A stretch of 12,371 nt of DNA from Streptococcus pseudopneumoniae ATCC BAA-960 = CCUG 49455 (GCF_002087075.1 NZ_MWSM01000032.1:1-12371); one strand, 5' to 3'. Counted from the stretch's first letter, positions 1 through 7,654 are shown. Notes: generated by a model not told the origin, from the sequence alone. Program-made: numbers and translations.

Positions 1-97
1 TTGTAGTATAATGGTTTTGCATCTCTGTGCCTTTCTTGTGTTTGTGATTGAACGCCAAAATACAAACAGAAACTTTTCAAAAAAATAACTTTTTATC

Positions 98-126
98 TTG
101 ACAAGAGCTAGAAAACTTGGTATCAT
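98..126 (+). promoter_or_regulatory. sigma-A promoter of the infC operon
   Basis: A perfect -35 hexamer TTGACA (98-103) is followed after exactly 17 bases by TATCAT (121-126). A TG one base before the -10 (TTGG at 117-120) adds an extended -10 element. Transcription would start near 133, giving a leader of about 158 nt before infC. This is the strongest promoter by consensus in the window, as expected for an IF3/L35/L20 operon. Confidence 0.88.
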
Positions 127-132
127 ATAAAA

Positions 133-290
133 GTTGAGAAAAGCAGAAGTGAGAGCTTCTCGCCTTGTGACATTAAGTTGCCTGGCCCTACGGATGAAAA
201 GTTTCGAAGAAACGCTATCATAACGTGCGGGCTTGTATATTTACGAGTCCGCTATTGTTTTTCTCTAATAAAACAAAAGAGGTGAAAACC
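133..290 (+). promoter_or_regulatory. infC operon leader with putative L20-type attenuator
   Basis: This transcribed, untranslated leader precedes infC-rpmI-rplT. Its elements are a small hairpin near 134-151 (AGAAG/CTTCT), a short hairpin GTTTC-GAA-GAAAC (201-213), and an intrinsic terminator (227-262). A competing long-range fold is visible: GCCC (185-188) with GGGC (229-232), ACG (190-192) with CGT (224-226), and ATGA (194-197) with TCAT (218-221), all enclosing the 201-213 hairpin. This fold takes bases 229-232 from the terminator stem and would act as an antiterminator. In Bacillus subtilis the equivalent operon is autoregulated by L20 through leader attenuation. I infer the same logic here from position and competing folds. 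The L20 binding site itself is not proven by sequence. Confidence 0.7.
227..262 (+). terminator. attenuator terminator in the infC leader
   Basis: An 11-bp stem (227-237 with 242-252, starting GCGGG and ending TCCGC, with two or three G-U pairs) closes a TATT loop. It is followed by a T-rich stretch (255-262, ATTGTTTTTC context). It lies after the promoter and before the infC ribosome binding site, so it can only act by premature termination of the operon. The 5' arm is shared with the putative antiterminator. Confidence 0.75.
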
Positions 291-812
291 ATAGCAAAGC
301 AAGACTTATTCATCAATGATGAGATTCGTGTACGTGAAGTTCGCTTGATTGGTCTTGAAGGAGAACAGCTAGGCATCAAGCCACTCAGTGAAGCGCAAGC
401 TTTGGCTGATAACGCTAATGTTGACCTAGTATTGATTCAACCCCAAGCCAAACCGCCTGTTGCAAAAATTATGGACTACGGTAAGTTCAAATTTGAGTAC
501 CAGAAGAAGCAAAAAGAACAACGTAAAAAACAAAGCGTTGTTACTGTGAAAGAAGTTCGTCTAAGTCCAACAATTGACAAGGGTGACTTTGATACAAAAC
601 TTCGTAATGCACGTAAGTTCCTTGAAAAAGGAAATAAAGTTAAGGTATCTATTCGCTTTAAGGGTCGTATGATTACCCATAAAGAGATTGGTGCAAAAGT
701 TTTAGCCGAGTTTGCTGAAGCAACTCAAGATATTGCCATCATCGAACAACGTGCTAAAATGGATGGACGTCAAATGTTCATGCAATTGGCGCCAGAGACT
801 GACAAAAAATAA
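291..812 (+). CDS. infC: translation initiation factor IF-3, probable AUA start
   Basis: IF-3 binds the 30S subunit, prevents premature 50S joining and proofreads the start codon and initiator tRNA. The protein shows the typical N-terminal domain ([15 protein letters not shown] near the start), the linker with [17 protein letters not shown], and the C-terminal domain rich in basic residues ([13 protein letters not shown]). The start is chosen at ATA 291. It follows a good Shine-Dalgarno GAGGTGA (279-285) at 5-base spacing and aligns with the N-terminus of other Gram-positive IF-3 proteins, giving 173 residues. No ATG lies at a sensible position. The GTG at 225 would place the start inside the terminator hairpin. 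Rare start codons (AUU, AUC, AUA) are a known IF-3 feature that lets the factor repress its own mRNA. First gene of the infC-rpmI-rplT operon; rpmI follows after 32 bases. Confidence 0.93.
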   Translation: MAKQDLFINDEIRVREVRLIGLEGEQLGIKPLSEAQALADNANVDLVLIQPQAKPPVAKIMDYGKFKFEYQKKQKEQRKKQSVVTVKEVRLSPTIDKGDFDTKLRNARKFLEKGNKVKVSIRFKGRMITHKEIGAKVLAEFAEATQDIAIIEQRAKMDGRQMFMQLAPETDKK

Positions 813-844
813 TTGTCAGAAAGTTAAATAAAGGAGAAAAAATC

Positions 845-1045
845 ATGCCAAAACAAAAAACACACCGCGCATCAGCTAAACGTTTCAAACGTACAGGTTC
901 TGGTGGACTTAAACGTTTCCGTGCTTACACTTCTCACCGTTTCCACGGAAAAACTAAGAAACAACGTCGTCATCTTCGTAAAGCATCTATGGTGCATTCA
1001 GGAGATTACAAACGTATCAAAGCAATGCTTACTCGCTTGAAATAA
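845..1045 (+). CDS. rpmI: 50S ribosomal protein L35
   Basis: L35 is a small basic protein of the large ribosomal subunit. The 66-residue product has the family's typical length and signature start [20 protein letters not shown], with many Lys and Arg residues and a C-terminal tail ending in LTRLK. An AAAGGAG site at 832-838 gives a good spacing to ATG 845. It lies between infC and rplT with a short gap on both sides and has no promoter or terminator of its own that I can see. Codon choice is strongly biased (CGT for Arg, AAA for Lys), as in other highly expressed translation genes. Confidence 0.97.
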   Translation: MPKQKTHRASAKRFKRTGSGGLKRFRAYTSHRFHGKTKKQRRHLRKASMVHSGDYKRIKAMLTRLK

Positions 1046-1096
1046 TAGCTTGACTGTAAGTAAATAATTCTAGGAAATATTTGGAGGAAATAAAAC

Positions 1097-1456
1097 ATGG
1101 CACGTGTTAAAGGTGGCGTTGTATCACGCAAACGTCGTAAACGTATTCTTAAATTAGCAAAAGGTTACTATGGAGCTAAACACATCTTGTTCCGTACTGC
1201 AAAAGAACAAGTAATGAACTCTTACTACTATGCATACCGTGACCGTCGTCAGAAAAAACGTGACTTCCGCAAATTGTGGATCACTCGTATCAACGCGGCA
1301 GCTCGTATGAACGGACTTTCATACTCACAATTGATGCATGGTTTGAAATTGGCTGAGATCGAAGTTAACCGTAAAATGCTTGCTGACTTGGCTGTTAACG
1401 ATGCAGCAGCTTTCACAGCTCTTGCAGATGCAGCTAAAGCAAAACTTGGTAAATAA
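1097..1456 (+). CDS. rplT: 50S ribosomal protein L20
   Basis: L20 binds 23S rRNA early in large-subunit assembly and in several bacteria also represses its own operon by binding an mRNA structure that mimics the rRNA site. The 119-residue product matches the family length. It begins [20 protein letters not shown] and continues with the GYYGAKH and [24 protein letters not shown] segments; the basic N-terminal tail and globular C-terminal part are both complete. A TTGGAGGAAAT ribosome binding site precedes ATG 1097. It closes the operon, and a terminator follows within 10 bases of the stop. It is the likely regulator of the leader at 133-290, an inference from the family. Confidence 0.97.
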   Translation: MARVKGGVVSRKRRKRILKLAKGYYGAKHILFRTAKEQVMNSYYYAYRDRRQKKRDFRKLWITRINAAARMNGLSYSQLMHGLKLAEIEVNRKMLADLAVNDAAAFTALADAAKAKLGK

Positions 1457-1465
1457 CAACTGATG

Positions 1466-1494
1466 AGACTGGAAGAGGATTGTCCAGTCTTTTT
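1466..1494 (+). terminator. intrinsic terminator after rplT
   Basis: The stem AGACTGGA (1466-1473) pairs with TCCAGTCT (1483-1490) around a nine-base loop and is followed by TTTT. It starts nine bases after the rplT stop and ends the ribosomal operon. Some read-through into gloA is likely, because I find no clear promoter between this hairpin and gloA at 1514. Confidence 0.82.
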
Positions 1495-1513
1495 AAAAAT
1501 AAAGGAGAAAAAT

Positions 1514-1894
1514 ATGGCTTCAAAAATGCTACATACTTGCTTGCGAGTAGAAAATCTTGAAAAATCAATTGCATTCTATCAAGATGCTTTTGGTTTTAAA
1601 GAATTGCGTCGCAGAGATTTTCCAGATCATGCCTTCACGATTGTCTATCTAGGTCTTGAGGGTGATGACTATGAGTTGGAATTGACTTATAACTACGATC
1701 ACGGCCCTTATGTGGTTGGAGATGGCTTTGCTCATATCGCCCTAAGTACACCTGATCTTGAGGTTCTTCATCAAGAGCACAGTGCAAAAGGCTATGAAGT
1801 GACTGAGCCAAATGGCCTACCAGGAACTACACCAAACTATTACTTTGTCAAAGACCCTGATGGCTACAAGGTCGAAGTCATTCGTGAAAAATAA
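1514..1894 (+). CDS. gloA: lactoylglutathione lyase (glyoxalase I)
   Basis: Glyoxalase I isomerises the hemithioacetal of methylglyoxal and a thiol to S-lactoyl-thiol, the first step of methylglyoxal detoxification in the cytosol. The 126-residue product has the vicinal-oxygen-chelate fold pattern of two beta-alpha-beta-beta-beta halves. The expected metal ligands are present: His in MLHTCLRVENL near the N-terminus, Glu in YELELTYNY, His in GFAHIAL and Glu in GYKVEVIREK near the C-terminus. FYQDAFGF and VKDPDGYKVE are family hallmarks. ATG 1514 is chosen because AAAGGAG (1501-1507) lies at correct spacing and the family starts here. An upstream ATG at 1463 would begin at the rplT terminator. 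The gene sits between two terminators and is probably read by leakage from the ribosomal operon. Confidence 0.93.
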   Translation: MASKMLHTCLRVENLEKSIAFYQDAFGFKELRRRDFPDHAFTIVYLGLEGDDYELELTYNYDHGPYVVGDGFAHIALSTPDLEVLHQEHSAKGYEVTEPNGLPGTTPNYYFVKDPDGYKVEVIREK

Positions 1895-1903
1895 TCTCAT
1901 GAG

Positions 1904-1940
1904 GTCAAGTAGAATGTTCCTTTTCTACTTGACTTTTTTT
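1904..1940 (+). terminator. intrinsic terminator after gloA
   Basis: GTCAAGTAGAA (1904-1914) pairs perfectly with TTCTACTTGAC (1923-1933) over an eight-base loop, followed by seven T residues. The 3' arm and first T also form the -35 element TTGACT of the downstream promoter. Confidence 0.9.
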
Positions 1941-1957
1941 AGCTGAAAGAGTATACT
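1929..1957 (+). promoter_or_regulatory. promoter of pyrK-pyrDb, -35 inside the gloA terminator
   Basis: TTGACT (1929-1934) and TATACT (1952-1957) are separated by exactly 17 bases. Transcription would start near 1964, a few bases before the PyrR binding loop, which fits an attenuator that must lie at the start of the transcript. Confidence 0.78.
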
Positions 1958-1969
1958 AATAAAAATTTA

Positions 1970-2107
1970 ACCTTTAAGGGGAGTCCAGAGAGACTCACAA
2001 GGTGTCAGATAAAAGAATAGTACAATTTTCTAGAGGAGACTTTTGAGTGTGCTCTCTTCTGTTGTACAATTTTAACTGAGGCCTTGCACTAGCAAGGTCT
2101 TTTCTTT
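1970..2107 (+). promoter_or_regulatory. PyrR-binding attenuator of the pyrimidine operon
   Basis: The anti-antiterminator (PyrR binding loop) has a lower stem ACCTT (1970-1974) with AAGGT (1999-2003), a purine-rich bulge, and an upper stem GAGTC (1981-1985) with GACTC (1992-1996) closing the loop CAGAGA. This is the conserved TCCAGAGAG binding-loop signature. The antiterminator pairs CAAGGTGTCAG (1998-2008) with CTGAGGCCTTG (2076-2086), with one G-G mismatch and one G-U pair. It encloses an inner hairpin GTACAA (2020-2025) / TTGTAC (2062-2067) plus AGAGGAGA (2032-2039) / TCTCTTCT (2053-2060). Its 3' strand overlaps the terminator at 2078-2107. Known PyrR logic: UMP-bound PyrR holds the binding loop, freeing the terminator, so pyrimidine excess shuts off pyrK-pyrDb. 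PyrR itself is encoded outside the window. Confidence 0.93.
2078..2107 (+). terminator. attenuator terminator before pyrK
   Basis: The stem GAGGCCTTGC (2078-2087) pairs with GCAAGGTCTT (2092-2101), with two G-U pairs, around the loop ACTA. A T-rich tail (TTTTCTTTG) follows. It lies 35 bases upstream of the pyrK start and is the regulated output of the PyrR element. Confidence 0.88.
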
Positions 2108-2141
2108 GTCTGGTCCCCTTAAAATTTAAGGAGGAAAAGTC

Positions 2142-3891
<1,750 letters not shown>

Positions 3892-3896
3892 CCTGC

Positions 3897-3919
3897 AATC
3901 AATCTGTTCTTGATTTTTT
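3897..3919 (+). terminator. weak terminator-like hairpin after pyrDb
   Basis: AATCAA (3897-3902) pairs with TTGATT (3910-3915) around a seven-base loop, followed by more T residues. The stem is short and has little G+C, so termination is probably incomplete. It is the only candidate between pyrDb and lytB. Confidence 0.45.
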
Positions 3920-3950
3920 ATTAGTTTGTAATATGAATTTAGGAGAATTT

Positions 3951-3959
3951 TGGTACAAT
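3951..3959 (+). promoter_or_regulatory. extended -10 promoter of lytB
   Basis: TGGTACAAT (TG at 3951-3952, -10 TACAAT at 3954-3959) lies 30 bases before the lytB start. I see no convincing -35 at 16-18 bases, so the extended -10 would carry the promoter. Transcription would begin near 3966. Confidence 0.55.
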
Positions 3960-3989
3960 AAAATAAATAAGAACAGAGGAAGAAGGTTA

Positions 3990-5834
3990 ATGAAGAAAGT
4001 AAGATTTATTTTTTTAGCTCTGCTATTTTTCTTAGCTAGTCCAGAGGGTGCAATGGCTAGTGATGGTACTTGGCAAGGAAAACAGTATCTGAAAGAAGAT
4101 GGCAGTCAAGCAGCGAATGAGTGGGTTTTTGATACTCATTATCAATCTTGGTTCTATATAAAAGCAGATGCTAACTATGCTGAAAATGAATGGCTAAAGC
4201 AAGGTGACGACTATTTTTACCTCAAATCTGGTGGCTATATGGCCAAATCAGAATGGGTAGAAGACAAGGGAGCCTTTTATTATCTTGACCAAGATGGAAA
4301 GATGAAAAGAAATGCTTGGGTAGGAACTTCCTATGTTGGTGCAACAGGTGCCAAAGTAATAGAAGACTGGGTCTATGATTCTCAATACGATGCTTGGTTT
4401 TATATCAAAGCAGATGGACAGCACGCAGAGAAAGAATGGCTCCAAATTAAAGGGAAGGATTATTATTTCAAATCCGGTGGTTATCTACTGACAAGTCAGT
4501 GGATTAATCAAGCTTATGTGAATGCCACTGGTGCCAAAGTACAGCAAGGTTGGCTTTTTGACAGACAATACCAATCTTGGTTTTACATCAAAGAAAATGG
4601 AAACCATGCTGATAAAGAATGGATTTTCGAGAATGGTCACTATTATTATCTAAAATCCGGTGGCTACATGACAGTCAATGAATGGATTTGGGATAAGGAA
4701 TCTTGGTTTTATCTCAAATCTGATGGGAAAATAGCTGAAAAAGAATGGGTCTACGATTCTCATAGTCAAGCTTGGTACTACTTCAAATCCGGTGGCTACA
4801 TGGCAGCCAATGAATGGATTTGGGATAAGGAGTCATGGTTTTACCTCAAGTCTGATGGCAAAATGGCTAAAAAAGAATGGGTCTACGATTCTAAAAGTCA
4901 AGCCTGGTACTACTTCAAATCCGGTGGCTACATGGCGAAAAATGAGACAGTAGATGGTTATCAGCTTGGAAGCGATGGTAAATGGCGTGGAGAAAAAGCT
5001 ACAAATGAAAATGCTGCTTATTATCAAGTAGTACCAGTCACAGCAAATATCTATAATGCAGATGGTGAAAAGCTCTCCTATATATCGCAAGCTAGTGTTG
5101 TTTGGCTAGATAAGGATAGAAAAAGTGATGACAAGCGCCTGGCTATTACTATTTCTGGTTTGTCAGGCTATATGAAAACAGAAGATTTACAAGCGCTAGA
5201 TGCTAGTAAGGACTTTATCCCTTATTATGAGAGTGATGGCCACCGTTTTTATCACTATGTGGCTCAGAATGCTAGTATCCCAGTAGCTTCTCATCTTTCT
5301 GATATGGAAGTAGGCAAGAAATATTATTCGGCAGATGGCCTGCATTTTGATGGTTTTAAGCTTGAGAATCCCTTCCTTTTCAAAGATTTAACAGAGGCTA
5401 CAAACTACAGTGCTGAAGAATTGGATAAGGTATTTAGTTTGCTAAACATTAACAATAGCCTTTTGGAGAACAAGGGCGCTACTTTTAAGGAAGCCGAAAA
5501 ACATTACCATATCAATGCTCTTTATCTCCTTGCCCATAGTGCCCTAGAAAGTAACTGGGGAAGAAGTAAAATTGCCAAAGATAAGAATAATTTCTTTGGA
5601 ATTACAGCCTATGATACGACACCTTACCTTTCTGCTAAGACATTTGATGATGTGGATAAGGGAATTTTAGGTGCAACCAAGTGGATTAAGGAAAATTATA
5701 TCGATAGGGGAAGAACTTTCCTTGGAAACAAGGCGTCTGGTATGAATGTAGAATATGCCTCAGACCCTTATTGGGGTGAAAAAATTGCTAGTGTGATGAT
5801 GAAAATCAATGAGAAACTAGGTGGCAAAGATTAG
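3990..5834 (+). CDS. lytB: choline-binding endo-beta-N-acetylglucosaminidase LytB
   Basis: LytB is a secreted peptidoglycan hydrolase that separates daughter cells at the poles; loss gives long chains in pneumococcus. The 614-residue product has a signal peptide (residues 1-23, MKKVRF, a hydrophobic core, then cleavage after AMA). A choline-binding region of aromatic-rich repeats (about 28-335, many W-FYIK/W-YYFKSGGYM units) anchors it to teichoic acid choline. An SH3b-like domain (about 344-404) and a WW-like segment (about 410-460) precede the C-terminal GH73 catalytic domain (about 470-614). The likely catalytic Glu520 sits in AHSALESNWGRS. I recall a 658-residue LytB with catalytic Glu564; both numbers differ from this one by exactly 44. 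The 44-residue repeats are at residues 230-273 and 274-317; a longer 61-residue period starts at residues 117 and 178. ATG 3990 has GAGGAAGAAGG upstream and starts the signal peptide; the ATG at 3933 precedes the promoter. Confidence 0.95.
   Translation: MKKVRFIFLALLFFLASPEGAMASDGTWQGKQYLKEDGSQAANEWVFDTHYQSWFYIKADANYAENEWLKQGDDYFYLKSGGYMAKSEWVEDKGAFYYLDQDGKMKRNAWVGTSYVGATGAKVIEDWVYDSQYDAWFYIKADGQHAEKEWLQIKGKDYYFKSGGYLLTSQWINQAYVNATGAKVQQGWLFDRQYQSWFYIKENGNHADKEWIFENGHYYYLKSGGYMTVNEWIWDKESWFYLKSDGKIAEKEWVYDSHSQAWYYFKSGGYMAANEWIWDKESWFYLKSDGKMAKKEWVYDSKSQAWYYFKSGGYMAKNETVDGYQLGSDGKWRGEKATNENAAYYQVVPVTANIYNADGEKLSYISQASVVWLDKDRKSDDKRLAITISGLSGYMKTEDLQALDASKDFIPYYESDGHRFYHYVAQNASIPVASHLSDMEVGKKYYSADGLHFDGFKLENPFLFKDLTEATNYSAEELDKVFSLLNINNSLLENKGATFKEAEKHYHINALYLLAHSALESNWGRSKIAKDKNNFFGITAYDTTPYLSAKTFDDVDKGILGATKWIKENYIDRGRTFLGNKASGMNVEYASDPYWGEKIASVMMKINEKLGGKD
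4677..4940 (+). repeat. two tandem 132-bp in-frame repeats in lytB
   Basis: Units 4677-4808 and 4809-4940 are each 132 bases (44 residues). They both read NEWIWDKESWFYLKSDGK at the start and QAWYYFKSGGYMA near the end, with only a few residue changes between them. DNA identity is also high: long runs such as AATGAATGGATTTGGGATAA are shared. Each unit holds two choline-binding repeats. Such units are prone to slippage or recombination, changing the number of choline-binding modules without breaking the frame. Confidence 0.93.
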
Positions 5835-5871
5835 TCCTATAATTGGATATGATTTGAGTGAATAGTATGTT

Positions 5872-5905
5872 AAAAATCCTGATTTTAAGTAAAATCAGGA
5901 TTTTT
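5872..5905. terminator. bidirectional terminator between lytB and pavA
   Basis: AAAAATCCTGATTTT (5872-5886) pairs perfectly with AAAATCAGGATTTTT (5891-5905) over the loop AAGT. The A-tract on one side and T-tract on the other provide a U-tail for transcripts in both directions. The pavA stop codon (5895-5897 on the minus strand) lies within the stem, so the structure overlaps the end of that gene. Confidence 0.92.
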
Positions 5906-7550
5906 TCATGGATACGATTTTTTCTGGGTCTGGTGTGACACGGAGGGTCTTTTGTCCTGTGTAGGTGACAAAGCCGGGTTTTCCACCAGTTGGTTTGTTG
6001 AGTTTCTTGATTTCAATCATATCTACCTGCACCAGATTTGACAGGCGACCTTGAGAGAAGTAGGCAGCTAGTTCTGCTGCTTCTGTCTTGACTTCATCAG
6101 ATGGGTCAAGATTGCCTGAGATGACAACGTGGCTTCCAGGAATGTCCTTGGCATGGAACCAAAGTTCCTCTTTGCGTGCCATTTTAAAGGTTAGCTCCTC
6201 GTTTTGTAGGTTGTTTCGGCCGACATAGATGATGGTTTTGCCATCGCTTGCTAGATATTGTTCTGGTTTTTTGCGTTTCTGGATTTTCTCCCGCTGTCTT
6301 CTGCGGATAAAGCCAGTTTGAATCAATTCTTCACGGATTTCAGCGATTTCTTCCAGCCCAGCTTGGTTGAGGACGGTTTCTACACTTTCCAGATAGAGAA
6401 TAGTGGCCTTGGTTTCCTCAATCAGATCAGTCAAGTATTTGACAGCTTCTTTGAGTTTCTGATACCGTTTAAAATAGCGTTGGGCATTTTGGTTGGGAGT
6501 CAAGGCCTTATCAAGCGCAATCGTGATAGGTTGGTTGGTGTAGTAGTTGTCTAGGATAACCTGGTCTTGGTCGTTAGGCACTTGGTGGAGGAAGGTTGTC
6601 AGCAATTCTCCTTTTTGACGAAATTCTTCAGCGTTGTCTGTCGCCAGTAACTCTTTTTCCTGTTTTTTCAGCTTATGTCGGTTTTTCTGAAGTTCATTTT
6701 CAACACGACGAATGAGTTCACTGGCTTGCTGTTTGACGCGGTCGCGTTCTGCCTTGTCCTTATAGTAGGTGTCCAGCAAATCAGAAAGACTGGTAAAAGG
6801 CTCTCCTACTTGATTTTTAAAAGGAACTGGACTGAAGGATGTCTCAGTCAAGCATGGCTGGGTTTCTTGATGGAAAAAGGTACGGAAAGTAGACAGTTTA
6901 TCACTAACCAGAATCCTTTCCAATTCATTTGCCGTATCGCGTCCCAGACCTTGAAAGAGGCTTTGAAGATTTTTAGCTGTCGTTTCCTGTGTTTGCAGGA
7001 TTTCAAAGAGTTTCTCGTCCTTGATAGTAAAAGGATTGAGAGATTCCGTACTTGGCGGAGCGATATAGGTCGATCCAGGAAGCAAGGTGCGGTAGCTATT
7101 TTGTGAAAAACCAACGTGTTTAATGACTTCGAGAATTTTGTGGCTACTTTTATCAACCAGTAGAATATTACTGTGTTTCCCCATAATCTCGATAATCAGG
7201 GTAGCCTGGATATGGTCTCCAATCTCGTTTTTATTGGAAACTGTCATTTCCACAATACGGTCATTTTCCACCTGCTCAATCGACTCAATCAGGGCCCCCT
7301 GTAAATACTTTCTCAAAACCATGATAAAGGTAGAAGGTTGGGCTGGATTTTCAAAAGTCGTTTGGGTCAGCTGAATGCGTCCAAAAACGGGATGGGCAGA
7401 AAGGAGCAGGCGGTGACTTTGGCGATTGCTGCGGATTTGCAAGACCAACTCTTGTTCAAAAGGCTGATTGATTTTCTGGATGCGACCATTCACTAATTCG
7501 CTTCGCAATTCCTCAACTATGTGGTGTAAAAAAAATCCATCAAATGACAT
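5895..7550 (-). CDS. pavA: PavA / RqcH, NFACT-family ribosome quality-control protein
   Basis: PavA is known in pneumococcus as an adherence and virulence factor that binds fibronectin but lacks a signal peptide or anchor. The same family (FbpA, NEMF/Rqc2, B. subtilis RqcH) adds alanine tails to stalled chains on free 50S subunits. The 551-residue product has an NFACT-N domain (about 1-180) with the Asp97-Arg98 pair in VENDRIVEM, at the same numbers as the functional DR motif recalled for RqcH. A helix-hairpin-helix/coiled-coil middle (about 180-430, charged segments such as KNRHKLKKQEKEL) follows. The C-terminal NFACT-R domain carries KEELWFHAKDIPGSHVVISG. ATG 7550 is chosen for its AAGGAGAG site and the family N-terminus MSFDGFFLHH; a longer in-frame start nine codons upstream lacks one. 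Cytosolic by sequence; surface display is reported in the literature but not predicted here. Confidence 0.93.
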   Translation of the reverse strand: MSFDGFFLHHIVEELRSELVNGRIQKINQPFEQELVLQIRSNRQSHRLLLSAHPVFGRIQLTQTTFENPAQPSTFIMVLRKYLQGALIESIEQVENDRIVEMTVSNKNEIGDHIQATLIIEIMGKHSNILLVDKSSHKILEVIKHVGFSQNSYRTLLPGSTYIAPPSTESLNPFTIKDEKLFEILQTQETTAKNLQSLFQGLGRDTANELERILVSDKLSTFRTFFHQETQPCLTETSFSPVPFKNQVGEPFTSLSDLLDTYYKDKAERDRVKQQASELIRRVENELQKNRHKLKKQEKELLATDNAEEFRQKGELLTTFLHQVPNDQDQVILDNYYTNQPITIALDKALTPNQNAQRYFKRYQKLKEAVKYLTDLIEETKATILYLESVETVLNQAGLEEIAEIREELIQTGFIRRRQREKIQKRKKPEQYLASDGKTIIYVGRNNLQNEELTFKMARKEELWFHAKDIPGSHVVISGNLDPSDEVKTEAAELAAYFSQGRLSNLVQVDMIEIKKLNKPTGGKPGFVTYTGQKTLRVTPDPEKIVSMKKS

Positions 7551-7580
7551 CGTTCTCTCCTTGTGATTGTATTCCATAGT

Positions 7581-7589
7581 ATTATATCA
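7581..7589 (-). promoter_or_regulatory. extended -10 promoter of pavA
   Basis: On the minus strand TGATATAAT is a perfect -10 with the TG extension, about 31 bases before the pavA start. No clear -35 is visible. It is back to back with the ybeY promoter; the two -10 boxes are only about 33 bases apart, so polymerase footprints would overlap. Confidence 0.65.
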
Positions 7590-7614
7590 AAAAGGTAGAA
7601 TAAAATCATGGAAA

Positions 7615-7625
7615 TGTGGTATAAT
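7615..7625 (+). promoter_or_regulatory. extended -10 promoter of the ybeY-pmrA operon
   Basis: TGTGGTATAAT is an exact match to the streptococcal extended -10 form TRTGnTATAAT. It lies 29 bases before the ybeY start. I find no good -35 at the usual distance. Confidence 0.75.
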
Positions 7626-7654
7626 AAAGCCAAGTAAAGAGAAACGAGAAGCAC

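Noticed and set aside
7..12. TATAAT near the left edge as a promoter
   Set aside because: There is no room to see a -35 and the TG extension is out of register. No gene starts after it before the infC promoter at 98. Bases 13-97 show no ORF or structure that I can support.
225..290. N-terminal extension of infC from GTG 225
   Set aside because: It has no ribosome binding site, lies in the leader terminator hairpin, and adds residues that IF-3 proteins lack. ATA 291 has a proper Shine-Dalgarno site.
1463..1513. Longer gloA start at ATG 1463
   Set aside because: It would translate through the rplT terminator, lacks a ribosome binding site, and the added residues do not belong to the glyoxalase fold.
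2019..2067. The palindrome GTACAA/TTGTAC in the pyrK leader as an operator or transposon end
   Set aside because: It fits fully as the inner hairpin of the PyrR antiterminator, and no target duplication or transposase is nearby.
4248..4445. Minus-strand open frames inside lytB
   Set aside because: Repetitive choline-binding codons leave long open frames on the opposite strand by composition alone.
4653..4940. Direct repeats as a possible CRISPR or integration site
   Set aside because: The repeats are in frame with lytB, encode choline-binding modules, and have no unique spacers of constant length.
6675..7106. Plus-strand open frame opposite pavA
   Set aside because: The opposite strand encodes the whole conserved PavA. 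The plus-strand product has no recognisable domain or ribosome binding site.
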